A stretch of DNA of 43,912 nt from Marivivens sp. (GTDB lineage: Bacteria > Pseudomonadota > Alphaproteobacteria > Rhodobacterales > Rhodobacteraceae), in contig JAEPMR010000020.1 in NCBI GenBank assembly GCA_017643845.1, positions 1-43,912 on the forward strand, in the 5' to 3' direction. Positions 29,781 through 38,867 of this stretch are shown here, in pieces (position 1 is the stretch's first letter; every line of letters starts with the position of its first letter). Position numbers and translations under genes: made by a program. The notes beneath the pieces are model-generated. The model did no database searches, had not been told where the DNA came from, and worked only from the letters and a program-made list of their open reading frames with translations.

Positions 29781-30752
29781 ATGCAAAACCTCATCACAGA
29801 TGTTGCGGGCCTGCGCGTCGGCAACGCCAGCGACCCCGTGTTAAAATCCGGCGTCACGGTTCTGGTGCCGGACCGCCCAGCCGTTGCCGGTGTCAGCGTC
29901 ATGGGCGGCGCACCGGGAACGCGCGAAACCGATCTCCTCGCGCCAGACAAAACCGTTGAAAAGGTTGATGCTTTGCTGCTTTCGGGCGGCTCCGCCTTCG
30001 GCCTCGCAGCGGCAGACGGGGTGTCTGATGTCTTACGCAAGCAGGGCATCGGCGTGCCTGTTGGCCCCGTCCGCGTGCCCATTGTGCCCTCTGCAATTCT
30101 GTTCGATCTGTTGAATGGCGGGGACAAGGACTGGGATGAAAACCCCTATCCCGCGCTTGGCCGCGCCGCGATGAAAAATTTAGGAAAAAATTTTGAATTG
30201 GGCACGATAGGTGCCGGAACCGGCGCCACAACCGCCACTTTGAAGGGGGGCTTGGGGTCCGCCTCCGAATCGCTCCCCTCCGGCCACACCATCGGTGCCC
30301 TCGCCGCCGTAAACGCCGTGGGCTCCGCGACCATCGGGGACGGCCCACATTTCTGGGCACATCCCTTTGAAAAAGATGGAGAATTCGGCGGACTCGGCGG
30401 CCCTGAAAGCTACCCGTCAGGCCCGCCCAGCACCAAGCTGGATGCCCCGAAAAACACCACAATCGCAATCATCGCCACCGACGCAGCCCTCACGCAGGCC
30501 CAATGCACCCGCCTCGCCACCGCCGCCCAAGACGGCATCGCCCGCGCCCTCCTTCCTGCCCACACTCCGGCCGACGGAGACCTTGTTTTCGCGCTCTCAA
30601 CAGGCGCGAAACCCATTGACTACGCAGCACTTTTGATGCTCGGCCACCATGCATCCACTTGTTTATCAAGGGCAATTTCCAGAGGCATCTTCGCGGCCAC
30701 GGCCGAGGTTAACGATACTCTCCCGACATGGACCGAACGCTTCGGTCCCTAG
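29781..30752 (+). CDS. P1 family (DmpA-like) peptidase
   Basis: Probable aminopeptidase of the DmpA/BapA fold, 323 residues, cytoplasmic because no signal peptide is seen. It starts with the family N-terminus 'NLITDVAGLRVGNASD'. Next come 'APGTRETDLLAPDKTVEKVDALLLSGGSAFGLAAADGV', 'VPIVPSAILFDL' and 'GTIGAGTGATTATLKGG'. The self-cleavage region is 'NTTIAIIATDAAL', where cleavage before T226 would expose the nucleophilic Thr and produce two chains. Upstream in-frame starts exist at 29736 and 29643, but the ATG at 29781 fits the family best; no good ribosome-binding site distinguishes them. Its stop overlaps that of the gene on the opposite strand at CTAG. Confidence 0.85.
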   Translation: MQNLITDVAGLRVGNASDPVLKSGVTVLVPDRPAVAGVSVMGGAPGTRETDLLAPDKTVEKVDALLLSGGSAFGLAAADGVSDVLRKQGIGVPVGPVRVPIVPSAILFDLLNGGDKDWDENPYPALGRAAMKNLGKNFELGTIGAGTGATTATLKGGLGSASESLPSGHTIGALAAVNAVGSATIGDGPHFWAHPFEKDGEFGGLGGPESYPSGPPSTKLDAPKNTTIAIIATDAALTQAQCTRLATAAQDGIARALLPAHTPADGDLVFALSTGAKPIDYAALLMLGHHASTCLSRAISRGIFAATAEVNDTLPTWTERFGP

Positions 30753-32827
30753 CCCCGCCGGCGAAAACGCCCCTCAAAGAGCCACGCGAGAAGGATCAAT
30801 CCCGAGCTCAAAAGCAGTACCAACCAGCCCGGCAAAATCGGCCATAGCTCCATATCCCTAACGCGATACGCCTCTCGCGGAACGATCCCAGCCCACCCAT
30901 TCCCCGCAGCGACCCGCCCTTCTCGAACTGCTCGAATGTCGGGTAAGCCGTTCTCTTCCTTAAAGATTCCGCCTCCTGTTCGCTCCACGACAGGCTGTAT
31001 CAACCCACCATCGGCAATGGTATTCGCGAATTCCTTCGGCGCCGTAGGACCCAAGGCAATAACAGCTTCCTCCGCCCCGTCACTCAGTCGGTAAAGTCCG
31101 ATCTCTGGCGCTTCCCAAAGGGCCTCAAACCGTCCAGGCCCTTGTTCTGAAAGAGAAACAATCGCCTCACCCCCGTCCGGCGAAGTAATCGTCACGGACC
31201 GAGGCTCCTCCGCCAATGTTCGCCGGACGATCCTCATCGTCTGCCCGGAAGGCTCAACCCAAAGCGCTTCTTCCTCCAACTCCGGTTCTTTCATCAACCA
31301 ATGCGCCAGTCCCCGCAGCAGCTCCGCCTGCGGTCCTCCTCCATCATATCCCCGGTCCCACAGCCACGCTTGATCAGACGCCAGTAGCGCCACACGCCCT
31401 TCACCTGCGTCACCCAACATCAGAAGAGGCGCGCCATCGACGCCTTCGAGCACCACTCTCGTGTCCTCTCGGGCCGCCACTTCCACCTGCCGCAACCAGC
31501 GCCCCCAGTCCGGCTCCACCAAATCACCACCGGCCAAACCGCCAGTAACAGGATGACGGGTTCCCACGTCTGTCAGCTTCGGCAAGACTTCGCGCTCAAA
31601 TACCCGTGCCGTCGGAATGCCGGGAAGGATAGTTTCAAGCGGTGAGCGGAATACACTTTCTGGGCCCGCGAAATCGGGCCCCGCCGCAACCAAAAGAGCG
31701 CCGCCCTCTTCAACATAACGTCGAATGTTATCAAAATAGCTTCCCGGCAAAAGCCCCCTTCGCTTGTAGCGGTCTAATATGATGAGGTCGAATTCATCAA
31801 TCTTTTCAACGAACAACTCGCGTGTTGGAAAGGCTATCAACGACAGCTCAGTGACCGGCGTTCCGTCCTGCTTGCCTGGCGGACGAAGAATTGTGAAATG
31901 CACCAGATCGACCGAACTATCCGATTTCAGCAGGTTCCGCCATGTCCGCTCTCCCGGATGCGGCACACCGCTGACCAGCAAAACCCGTAGCCGGTCGCGC
32001 ACCCCATTGATCTGTACAACCGCACTGTTGTTCCGGTCCGTCAATTCGCCTTCCACAGTCGGCGTGTTGAATTGAAGCACGTTCATTCCGGCATGCGGCA
32101 GACTCACAGGAACCTCAATGTCTTCATTTAATGAAACATCGAAGTGCAACGGCTCCCCGCCGTCGACCGAAATCGTCAGCGGCACAATGGTTTCAGCCAA
32201 TGCCTCAGCGTCATTGCCAAACGCATCAATCCGCAGGATCATCCGAAATGGCTCACCAAGGATCGCAAAGGCTGGCGCATCCCGAACCGTGAGGCGCCGA
32301 TCAAAATCATCCGCATTTCCGGTTAGGATCACATGCATCGGCGCGGGGATGAAGTCTGGTGCCGCAGTTAAATCATGTAACTGCCCGTCAGTGATCAGAA
32401 ATACGCCCGCAACGCGGCCAGCGGGCTCCGCCGCAAGCGCTTGCTGCAGCGCCGCCATCAATCTGGTACCTGCATCTCCCTCGCCATCCAGTACCTCCAC
32501 AACGCGCAAGTCCGTGTTCGCGCGCTCGGCTACCGCGTCGCGGATGCCCGAAACAGCACTCTCCCTCTGCAAAGGCCGATCGCCCAATTCTTGGCTGCTG
32601 CTTCGATCCACGACAGCGATGACGATATCGGGCAAGGGGTCACGTTCTTCCAAACGAAGCGCAGGGTTTGCGAGCGCCGCAAGGACAACACTCCCAGCCA
32701 GTAGCCGGAATTTTGCACCACCCAAACCACGCCACTGACCAAAAAGTGCGAAAACCAACATGGCTGCGCCGAGAATCCCTATCACCAGCCACGGCACGTA
32801 AGGGGCAAAGGTAACGACTCCGCTCAT
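30749..32827 (-). CDS. VWA/GATase-like membrane protein of the MoxR operon
   Basis: Inner-membrane protein of 692 residues, function unknown. Two helices near 12-30 and 40-57 come first. They are followed by a von Willebrand A-like segment starting 'PDIVIAVVDRSSSQE', with an intact metal-site DxSxS at 74-78, and 'VAGVFLITDGQLHDL'. A central class I amidotransferase-like part has 'FDLIILDRYKRRGLLPGSYFDNIRRYVEEGGALLVAAGPDF' and 'GRVALLASDQAWLWDRGYDGGGPQ'. A C-terminal helix ('ILPGWLVLLLSSGLILLAWLF') ends in a basic tail. Its ATG overlaps the upstream gene's stop (ATGA). Last gene of the MoxR-DUF58-DUF4159 operon; resembles the Bat aerotolerance-type membrane proteins without clear equivalence. 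Confidence 0.82.
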   Translation of the reverse strand: MSGVVTFAPYVPWLVIGILGAAMLVFALFGQWRGLGGAKFRLLAGSVVLAALANPALRLEERDPLPDIVIAVVDRSSSQELGDRPLQRESAVSGIRDAVAERANTDLRVVEVLDGEGDAGTRLMAALQQALAAEPAGRVAGVFLITDGQLHDLTAAPDFIPAPMHVILTGNADDFDRRLTVRDAPAFAILGEPFRMILRIDAFGNDAEALAETIVPLTISVDGGEPLHFDVSLNEDIEVPVSLPHAGMNVLQFNTPTVEGELTDRNNSAVVQINGVRDRLRVLLVSGVPHPGERTWRNLLKSDSSVDLVHFTILRPPGKQDGTPVTELSLIAFPTRELFVEKIDEFDLIILDRYKRRGLLPGSYFDNIRRYVEEGGALLVAAGPDFAGPESVFRSPLETILPGIPTARVFEREVLPKLTDVGTRHPVTGGLAGGDLVEPDWGRWLRQVEVAAREDTRVVLEGVDGAPLLMLGDAGEGRVALLASDQAWLWDRGYDGGGPQAELLRGLAHWLMKEPELEEEALWVEPSGQTMRIVRRTLAEEPRSVTITSPDGGEAIVSLSEQGPGRFEALWEAPEIGLYRLSDGAEEAVIALGPTAPKEFANTIADGGLIQPVVERTGGGIFKEENGLPDIRAVREGRVAAGNGWAGIVPREAYRVRDMELWPILPGWLVLLLSSGLILLAWLFEGRFRRRG

Positions 32828-35580
32828 TGGCCTAGCCTGTCCAGCAAAGCAGGCACATGCACCTGATCGGCCTTGTAGTTGCCAGTGAGCACATGCATCA
32901 CCACGTTCACACCAAATCGATAGGCAAGCTCACGTTGCCGCGCCCCTGCCTGCCCGCGCCCGACTGGATAGAGCGGGAAGCCAGCGGCATCCAAGGCCCA
33001 GGCCCGTGCCCAATCATTTCCGCCAATGATGACAGGCGTTACGCCATCGTTCGGGTCGCGCAATGCCAGACCATCCCCTTCCCCGCCTTGGGAGCCGCGT
33101 AGAACCTCGACCCAAACCTCCCCGTTGTGCCGCCCAGGGTAACTTTGCAGCAGATAAAATGCCCGCGAAAGCACATGATCCTCGGGAACCGGCTCCAATG
33201 GAGGAATATCCAAACCGATCGTGATCGCACGGAGCTTCGAAGCCTCTACCGAACCCGTTCCAAACCCGGCGAAGCCCGCATCCCGCGTATCAAAAAGGAT
33301 CAACCCACCCGCTTTCAAATACCGGTTCAGTTTCTCATAGGCGGATCGGCTGGGAACAGGCTGATTGCCTGAGATGGGCCAATACAACAGCGGATAGAAC
33401 GCCAATTCGTCCAACTCGACATCCACTCCCACTGGCAACGCAGGTTCCACCGCCGTGCGCCTCGTTAGAATTTCCGAGAGACCCTGCAATCCTTCACGGG
33501 CTGTTTGATCTACATCTGAATCTCCGGTCAACACATGCGCCAAGGTCACCTCTCCGGCAGCCCGAATACCGGCAGGATCAATTTCCTGCGCCCATACGCC
33601 TTCATCGGAAGGACTCCAGACAAACAGAAATGCAATCAGTCCCGCCACCCGGTGCCCGCGGCCCGAGAGCCGGCCGGTTAGGACCAATGTCGCCAGGATA
33701 TCCGTTATCAACAGCCCCACTGCCACCATGAACAACGGCGGCATCAGGTTCATCGACGAAACTCTTTCAAAGCCGGACATGGCGATCCAATCCGGCCAAT
33801 CGATCCGGTTCAAATTGTGCCCCTCGACCGCCACGTTGATCGCTCGTCTTCCGACTTCCCCTTCATAAAGACCCGGCCGAAGATCCGGCCCGATCGCCCC
33901 TTCCAGCAATTCGTTGCCTTTGACAGGTTGCCGCGTATCCACCCCAGCCAAGCGGCCGTACCCGTCCATTTCCTCTACGAGCTGCCAGAGGCTCTCAGGC
34001 GCCATATTCACACGATCAATGCTGACACCGGTCACCAGCCGTTCAAGCATCTGAACAAATAGTCCCGAAAGCGGAAGGCTGGACCACTCTGCGTTCGCCG
34101 TGACATGAAACAATACGACCTGCCCCGAACCAAGGGTCTTGCGCGTGACGAGCGGCGTTCCATCATCCAAGGCAGCCAGCACGCGTTGGCTCAGTTCCGG
34201 ATCCGGTTGCGCCACCACCTGCGCTGTAACCGAGACATCATTCGGCACCACCAAACCAGCGAAAGGTCCGCTTCCATCAAAAGGCGCGAGCGATTTGGGT
34301 GCCCCCCAGCTCATGGCACCCCCTACACTCCGCCCTCCGCTGCGAAGTCTGACGGGCAGTAGATTGTCTTCAGAACGGCGAGCCAATTCGCTTGCGGCGA
34401 GTCGCGGCCCCGCAAAACGAATCAGCGTCCCTCCTTCCCTGACCCAACGTTCCAGATCAGTAGCGGCCTGACCTGGAATTTCGGTAACATCAGCGAGGAT
34501 GATCGCATCCATCCCGGCTGGGATGATTTCTGACAAAGGGCGCTCGAAGAGGTCGGCATTCGGGTTCAACGCCTCCCGCAGATAGTGAAGCGGCGAGAGC
34601 AACTCCGCGCCTTCCCTTGGCACATTATCTGACACAAGAGCCACTTTAGGGCGCCGCAAACTATCATCGACAAGCCATACGCTCCCTGCAGAGCGAACAC
34701 CGGCAAATTCGATACGCACCAGCCTGTTTCGGATTTCCGGGGGAAGGTCTATCTGAACTGTCGCCCGATCAGCGCCCTCGACGAATTCAAGCGCAACTTG
34801 AAGAAGCGTGCGCTCGACGCCCGCCGGATCCAATCCGACTACATTGACATTCCGCGTGAGCGCATCTCCAACCGGTCGCCGCTTGGCAGCGATCGACAAT
34901 AGACCATCCTCCACCGTCAGGTCATCGAGAAGGTAGACGGGGCTAGGTTTCTCAAGCACCCTAACCTCGGCAACCGCACGCAGTCCCTTTAGTACACCTT
35001 CGCGCCAATCCCCGTCCAACCCGTCCGATATCCAGAGGGCATCAACTCGCTGGGCCAATGTTGCGATCCAGCTTCGGCTCTCCTCCGCTGACCCAAGCCA
35101 AGGAACAGGTTCCAGAACTTCCAGTCGCGCCAAAGCGTCGGACCAAGGCCCGAAAACGATCTCGGCTTCGGGAGTGCCGGTTGCGATTAGGGCCACCTGT
35201 CGCCCCTCTCTACCGGCCTGTGTAATCTCACTAGCCGCGCGCTCTGTCCGAAGTTCCCAGTCCGGAGCAGCGGCCCAACTGTTGTCGATGATCACTAAAA
35301 GCGATGCATCGCTGGATCGTTCCACACCTTGCGGTGACCAGCGCGGTTCGGCTGCCGCAAATATCAGGCTGGCGGCAATCAGGCAGCGCAGGATCAACAA
35401 CCAGGGCGGCGTGCGATCAGCTTGCCGCTGCTTATCTTCGAGGCCGATCAACAGGGCAACACCGGGGAACCTCCGTCTCACGGCGGCCGGCGGAACGGCC
35501 CGAAGCACCAACCACAAAACGGGGAGCGCCAATAGCCCGGTCAGCAACAAGGGGCTGGCAAAACTCAAGCCCGCAATCAT
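32824..35580 (-). CDS. BatA-like N-terminus plus DUF4159 membrane protein
   Basis: Large inner-membrane protein of 918 residues, function unknown. The N-terminal aerotolerance-regulator domain has helices at ~3-27 and 60-78 ('SFASPLLLTGLLALPVLWLVLRAVPPAAVRRRFPG'). A VWA-like stretch follows ('DASLLVIIDNSW'), but the metal-site motif is degenerate, reading DxSxA at 99-103. Amidotransferase-like segments ('GMDAIILADVTEIP', 'VREGGTLIRFAGPRLA') precede two further helices and a signal-like 'WAQEIDP'. The C-terminal ~210 residues are DUF4159 ('DELAFYPLLYWPISGNQ', 'YLKAGGLILFDTRD', 'LSRAFYLLQSYPGRHNGEVW'). Start ATG at 35580 overlaps the DUF58 stop; the longer frame is rejected. Confidence 0.85.
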   Translation of the reverse strand: MIAGLSFASPLLLTGLLALPVLWLVLRAVPPAAVRRRFPGVALLIGLEDKQRQADRTPPWLLILRCLIAASLIFAAAEPRWSPQGVERSSDASLLVIIDNSWAAAPDWELRTERAASEITQAGREGRQVALIATGTPEAEIVFGPWSDALARLEVLEPVPWLGSAEESRSWIATLAQRVDALWISDGLDGDWREGVLKGLRAVAEVRVLEKPSPVYLLDDLTVEDGLLSIAAKRRPVGDALTRNVNVVGLDPAGVERTLLQVALEFVEGADRATVQIDLPPEIRNRLVRIEFAGVRSAGSVWLVDDSLRRPKVALVSDNVPREGAELLSPLHYLREALNPNADLFERPLSEIIPAGMDAIILADVTEIPGQAATDLERWVREGGTLIRFAGPRLAASELARRSEDNLLPVRLRSGGRSVGGAMSWGAPKSLAPFDGSGPFAGLVVPNDVSVTAQVVAQPDPELSQRVLAALDDGTPLVTRKTLGSGQVVLFHVTANAEWSSLPLSGLFVQMLERLVTGVSIDRVNMAPESLWQLVEEMDGYGRLAGVDTRQPVKGNELLEGAIGPDLRPGLYEGEVGRRAINVAVEGHNLNRIDWPDWIAMSGFERVSSMNLMPPLFMVAVGLLITDILATLVLTGRLSGRGHRVAGLIAFLFVWSPSDEGVWAQEIDPAGIRAAGEVTLAHVLTGDSDVDQTAREGLQGLSEILTRRTAVEPALPVGVDVELDELAFYPLLYWPISGNQPVPSRSAYEKLNRYLKAGGLILFDTRDAGFAGFGTGSVEASKLRAITIGLDIPPLEPVPEDHVLSRAFYLLQSYPGRHNGEVWVEVLRGSQGGEGDGLALRDPNDGVTPVIIGGNDWARAWALDAAGFPLYPVGRGQAGARQRELAYRFGVNVVMHVLTGNYKADQVHVPALLDRLGQ

Positions 35581-36458
35581 GCCTGACCCTCCACCGCGTT
35601 CCGCAACCACAGCAGAGCATTCGTGGGGGAATGATCCGTAACGTGACGTCCGAATGCCCATCCCCGCGCGCGTGCGAAGTCACGCAACCATGCCTGACGC
35701 GCCTCCAGCCGGGCAAGATAACGTTCTCGAAGTGCCGAGGCTTGATCTACTTCATAGCGAAGCGCACCTGTCATGCTTTCAAAAACGGTCCGGCCGTCGA
35801 ATGGGAAATGACTTTCTTGGGGGTCAATGGCCTGTAGCATCACGACACGCTGCCCCCGATCGGCCAATTTTCCCAATGCGGCTTCGATCCGGTGAAGATC
35901 GCCCAAAAAATCAGAAACCAGCACGATCGCACCAGCATCGAGTTCGATCTCGGGCGGAACGCCATAGTCGTCATTCACGGTGAAATCGAGTGCCTGTGCA
36001 ATGCGACCTGCCTGTGCGGCACCACGCGCCGGTGGCACGGGCTTTGGGCCAGCCAGCCCTGCGCGTTCACCCGCCCGAAGCAAAAGGATCGCCAACGCGA
36101 GCCCCAAGACTTCGGCGCGATCAGCTTTGCTCCGCGCCAGCGATGAAAATTGCATCGACTGGGACTGATCGACCCAGATCACCGCGTTGCGGGCGACCTG
36201 CCATTCTTTCTCCTGAACAAAAGCTTGATCACCGCGAGCCGACTTGCGCCAGTCAATCCGGCGGGCCTCGTCGGTCGGGGTAGCCGGGCGAAACTGCCAA
36301 AAAGTATCCCCTGCTCCCGTTTGCCGCCGCCCGTGCGCTCCAAGCAAAACCGATTTCGCCAGCCGCTCGGCCCTCACAAGAACAGGCGGAACAACGGCTG
36401 CCAATTCCTCTGCGTCTAAGCGCATCAAATCAGGGGTGGCGTCGGAACCTGGCGTCAC
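35577..36458 (-). CDS. DUF58 domain protein
   Basis: 293-residue cytoplasmic protein that usually accompanies MoxR ATPases. The DUF58 core shows 'ARRIDWRKSARGDQAFVQEKEWQ' (about 66-87), the family signature. A von Willebrand A-like fold follows, with an intact DxSxS metal site at 97-101 ('WVDQSQSMQFSS'). 'GAIVLVSDFLGDL' is also typical. It overlaps the MoxR gene upstream and the DUF4159 gene downstream by 4 bp each. In this gene set it is probably a client or adaptor of the MoxR ATPase; the physiological process is unknown. Confidence 0.9.
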   Translation of the reverse strand: MTPGSDATPDLMRLDAEELAAVVPPVLVRAERLAKSVLLGAHGRRQTGAGDTFWQFRPATPTDEARRIDWRKSARGDQAFVQEKEWQVARNAVIWVDQSQSMQFSSLARSKADRAEVLGLALAILLLRAGERAGLAGPKPVPPARGAAQAGRIAQALDFTVNDDYGVPPEIELDAGAIVLVSDFLGDLHRIEAALGKLADRGQRVVMLQAIDPQESHFPFDGRTVFESMTGALRYEVDQASALRERYLARLEARQAWLRDFARARGWAFGRHVTDHSPTNALLWLRNAVEGQA

Positions 36459-37459
36459 GCCGCGACCTCTCCGGCCTCGCTCTGCCGGACAATTTCTGAA
36501 ATCAAAGCCTCAAGGCCCATACCCTCGGCCCGTGCAGAATAGCTGATCGCCATCCGGTGCCGTAGAACAGGTATCGCCAGGGCCGACACATCTTCCACAG
36601 ACGGAGCAAGCCGCCCCGACAGGAGTGCCCTCGCACGGCTCATCAGCATCAATGCCTGTGCCGCTCGTGGCCCCGGACCCCAAACCACATGGCGGGCAAC
36701 CGTCGCGCTCGCTTCGTCACCAGGCCGACATCGGCGGACGATATCAAGGATCAGATCGACAACCGCATCTCCCACCGGCACGCGACGCACCAATTCCTGA
36801 GCACGTCTGAGACTATGCGCATCGAAAACCGCTGCGGCCTCCTCCTCCTGCACACCTGTCGTCGATAAAATAATATCTCTCTCAGTCGCTCGGTCGGGAT
36901 AGACAACATCAATCTGCACCAGAAACCGATCCAACTGCGCCTCAGGGAGAGGGTAAGTCCCCTCCTGCTCGATCGGATTTTGCGTAGCGAGCACGTGGAA
37001 GGGCGCCTCCATTTGCCGCCGCTGGCCCGCAACGGAAACTTCCCGTTCCTGCATCGCCTGTAACAGCGCCGACTGCGTTCTGGGACTGGCGCGATTGATT
37101 TCATCCGCCATCAGAAGCTGGCAAAAAATCGGTCCTTCGATGAATCGAAAATGCCGACTTCCATCATCGGCTGTTTCGAGAACTTCAGCGCCGATAATGT
37201 CGGAGGGCATCAAATCCGGTGTGAACTGAATCCGATTGGTATGCAGCCCCATCACCGTGCCAAGCGTCTCCACGAGACGGGTTTTCCCCAGCCCCGGAAG
37301 CCCCACGAGCAGGGCGTGCCCACCAGCCATCATTGCAGCCAGCGCCAGTTCCACGACGTCCTCTTGTCCGATGAACCGTTTGGCGATGCTATCCCGCGCC
37401 GCCCGCAATTGTGTGCCCAGTTGTTCGACCTCGGCCAATATTGCGTCGTTCTCTGCCAT
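36455..37459 (-). CDS. MoxR-family AAA+ ATPase
   Basis: AAA+ chaperone-like ATPase, 334 residues. Walker A 'GLPGLGKT' lies at 53-60, Walker B is in 'LLMADEINRASPRTQSALLQAMQE', followed by 'FHVLATQNPIEQEGTYPLPEAQLDRFLVQIDV' (sensor 1 and arginine finger region) and 'VVWGPGPRAAQALMLMSRARALL' in the lid. ATG at 37459 has AGGAAA upstream; the frame is open 79 codons further but without family similarity. MoxR ATPases remodel VWA-containing proteins, fitting the three VWA-like products encoded behind it with 4-bp overlaps. First gene of the operon; a perfect palindrome lies between it and the divergent DUF1285 gene. Confidence 0.95.
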   Translation of the reverse strand: MAENDAILAEVEQLGTQLRAARDSIAKRFIGQEDVVELALAAMMAGGHALLVGLPGLGKTRLVETLGTVMGLHTNRIQFTPDLMPSDIIGAEVLETADDGSRHFRFIEGPIFCQLLMADEINRASPRTQSALLQAMQEREVSVAGQRRQMEAPFHVLATQNPIEQEGTYPLPEAQLDRFLVQIDVVYPDRATERDIILSTTGVQEEEAAAVFDAHSLRRAQELVRRVPVGDAVVDLILDIVRRCRPGDEASATVARHVVWGPGPRAAQALMLMSRARALLSGRLAPSVEDVSALAIPVLRHRMAISYSARAEGMGLEALISEIVRQSEAGEVAA

Positions 37460-37482
37460 GACATTTCCTAACATGAACCCTA

Positions 37483-37498
37483 TGTTCTCAGGAGAACA
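37483..37498. promoter_or_regulatory. Perfect palindrome in the moxR / DUF1285 intergenic region
   Basis: TGTTCTC-AG-GAGAACA is a perfect 7-bp inverted repeat 24 bp before the MoxR start and 33 bp before the DUF1285 start. It could control both divergent genes. The spacing does not fit the direct-repeat LexA site of alphaproteobacteria. Confidence 0.55.
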
Positions 37499-37530
37499 GA
37501 TATCCCGCAAAACCCCAATGGCAAAAAACC

Positions 37531-38106
37531 ATGACCGGACAAAAGACTGTGAACCCAAGCGCAGACAGCATCGCAACCTCCGCTCGTGCCGCTGTAAAAA
37601 AGGGACCACCGCCCGTGGACAATTGGAATCCTCCCTTTTGTGGCGACCTCGATATGCGGATCGCGCGGGACGGTACGTGGTTCTATTTGGGAACACCGAT
37701 CGGCAGGCATGAGCTGGTCAAGCTTTTCGCCAGCATCATCCGCAAGGACGGCGAAAAATATTACCTTGTCACACCCGTCGAAAAAGTCGGAATTACCGTC
37801 GACGACGCGCCTTTCGTGGCGATTGATTTTGAACCGAGCAAAGACGGACTGGCCTTTGTTACCAATGTCGGTGACGAGGTCGTCGCCGGACAGGAAAATC
37901 CAATTCGGGTCATCCGCGACCCGGAAACCGGAGAACCCTCTCCCTACATCCTGATCCGTCGCAACCTTGAAGCCCTGATCGATCGCAAAAGCTTCTATCG
38001 CCTTGTCGATATCGGCGAAGTCGCTCCTCACCAGGGCGCGGATTGGTTTGGCGTATGGTCGGGCGGTGTTTTCTTCCCGATCATTCCGGCGGATGAGCTG
38101 CCCTAG
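37531..38106 (+). CDS. DUF1285 protein
   Basis: 191-residue cytoplasmic protein of unknown function. The conserved block 'PPVDNWNPPFCGDLDMRIARDGTWFYLGTPIGRHELVKLFASIIRKDGEKYYLVTPVEKVGI' is the DUF1285 signature. 'VDDAPFVAIDFE' and the end 'FYRLVDIG...WFGVWSGGVFFPI' also belong to it. It is divergent from the MoxR operon, with which DUF1285 is often neighbour in alphaproteobacteria. Hydroxypyruvate isomerase follows after 5 bp. The ATG lacks a strong ribosome-binding site; a second start is not evident. Confidence 0.88.
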   Translation: MTGQKTVNPSADSIATSARAAVKKGPPPVDNWNPPFCGDLDMRIARDGTWFYLGTPIGRHELVKLFASIIRKDGEKYYLVTPVEKVGITVDDAPFVAIDFEPSKDGLAFVTNVGDEVVAGQENPIRVIRDPETGEPSPYILIRRNLEALIDRKSFYRLVDIGEVAPHQGADWFGVWSGGVFFPIIPADELP

Positions 38107-38111
38107 CAGCC

Positions 38112-38867
38112 ATGCCCCGCTTCTGCGCCAATCTGACCCTGCTTTTTACCGAAGTTCCGCTCGCCGACAGATTTTCTGCGGCTCGTAACCATGGGTTCGG
38201 AGGCGTCGAGGTCTTATTCCCCGGAGAGCTGGGTGTGGCGGGCTGTGCGCAGCGTGTCGACAGCGCGGGCCTTCCTCTGGCGCTCCTCAATTGCCCGGTC
38301 GACACGCCCGATCCTGCAACATTTGGCAGTGCCGCCAACCCCGAACGCCGCACCGAATTCAATGCAGAGCTGGAGCGCGCCCTTTCCTTCGCAGAGCGGC
38401 TACGACCGGATTTCGTGCACCTTATGGCTGGGCGCACTATCGCAGCCGATTGGCGCGATGTTTTTTGCGAGAATCTGCAACGGGCCACGCAAAAGGCACC
38501 TTGGCAGACCTTTACAATCGAGCCGCTCAACACATTCGACGTACCGGAGTATGCCCTGTGTGACTTTGATACCGCGCTGGAGATTATCGAGGATGTCGCC
38601 GCACCAAATCTCCGCCTTCAATTCGATACATATCATGCGCACCGCATCACCGGGGATATTATCGGAACGTGGCACAAAGTCTGTAAACACACCGCGCACA
38701 TCCAGATCGGCGGGATTCCAGACCGCCATGAACCGCTGGACGGAGAGTTCCACTACAGCGACTTCTTCTCGGAATTGGACCGCACTGGCTACAAAGGGTG
38801 GGTCAGCGGCGAATACCACCCAAAGCATCAGACCGGAGATGGACTCTCATGGCTCCGCGCCCTCTGA
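38112..38867 (+). CDS. hyi: Hydroxypyruvate isomerase
   Basis: Interconverts hydroxypyruvate and tartronate semialdehyde in glyoxylate metabolism, 251 residues. A xylose-isomerase-like TIM barrel starts 'RFCANLTLLFTEVPLADRFSAARNHGFGGVEVLFP'. Likely metal and catalytic residues are E137 in 'TIEPLN', D172 in 'LQFDTYH', the 'HIQIGGIPDRHEPLDGE' stretch and E234 in 'GYKGWVSGEYHP'. It follows DUF1285 by 5 bp and is within 1 kb of glcDEF, which produce glyoxylate, so the two fit one pathway together with glyoxylate carboligase (not in the window). The last 21 bp overlap the convergent DUF599 gene. Confidence 0.9.
   Translation: MPRFCANLTLLFTEVPLADRFSAARNHGFGGVEVLFPGELGVAGCAQRVDSAGLPLALLNCPVDTPDPATFGSAANPERRTEFNAELERALSFAERLRPDFVHLMAGRTIAADWRDVFCENLQRATQKAPWQTFTIEPLNTFDVPEYALCDFDTALEIIEDVAAPNLRLQFDTYHAHRITGDIIGTWHKVCKHTAHIQIGGIPDRHEPLDGEFHYSDFFSELDRTGYKGWVSGEYHPKHQTGDGLSWLRAL

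Noticed and set aside
37483-37498. LexA/SOS box
   Set aside because: Alphaproteobacterial LexA uses GTTC-N7-GTTC direct repeats; this is an inverted repeat with different spacing.
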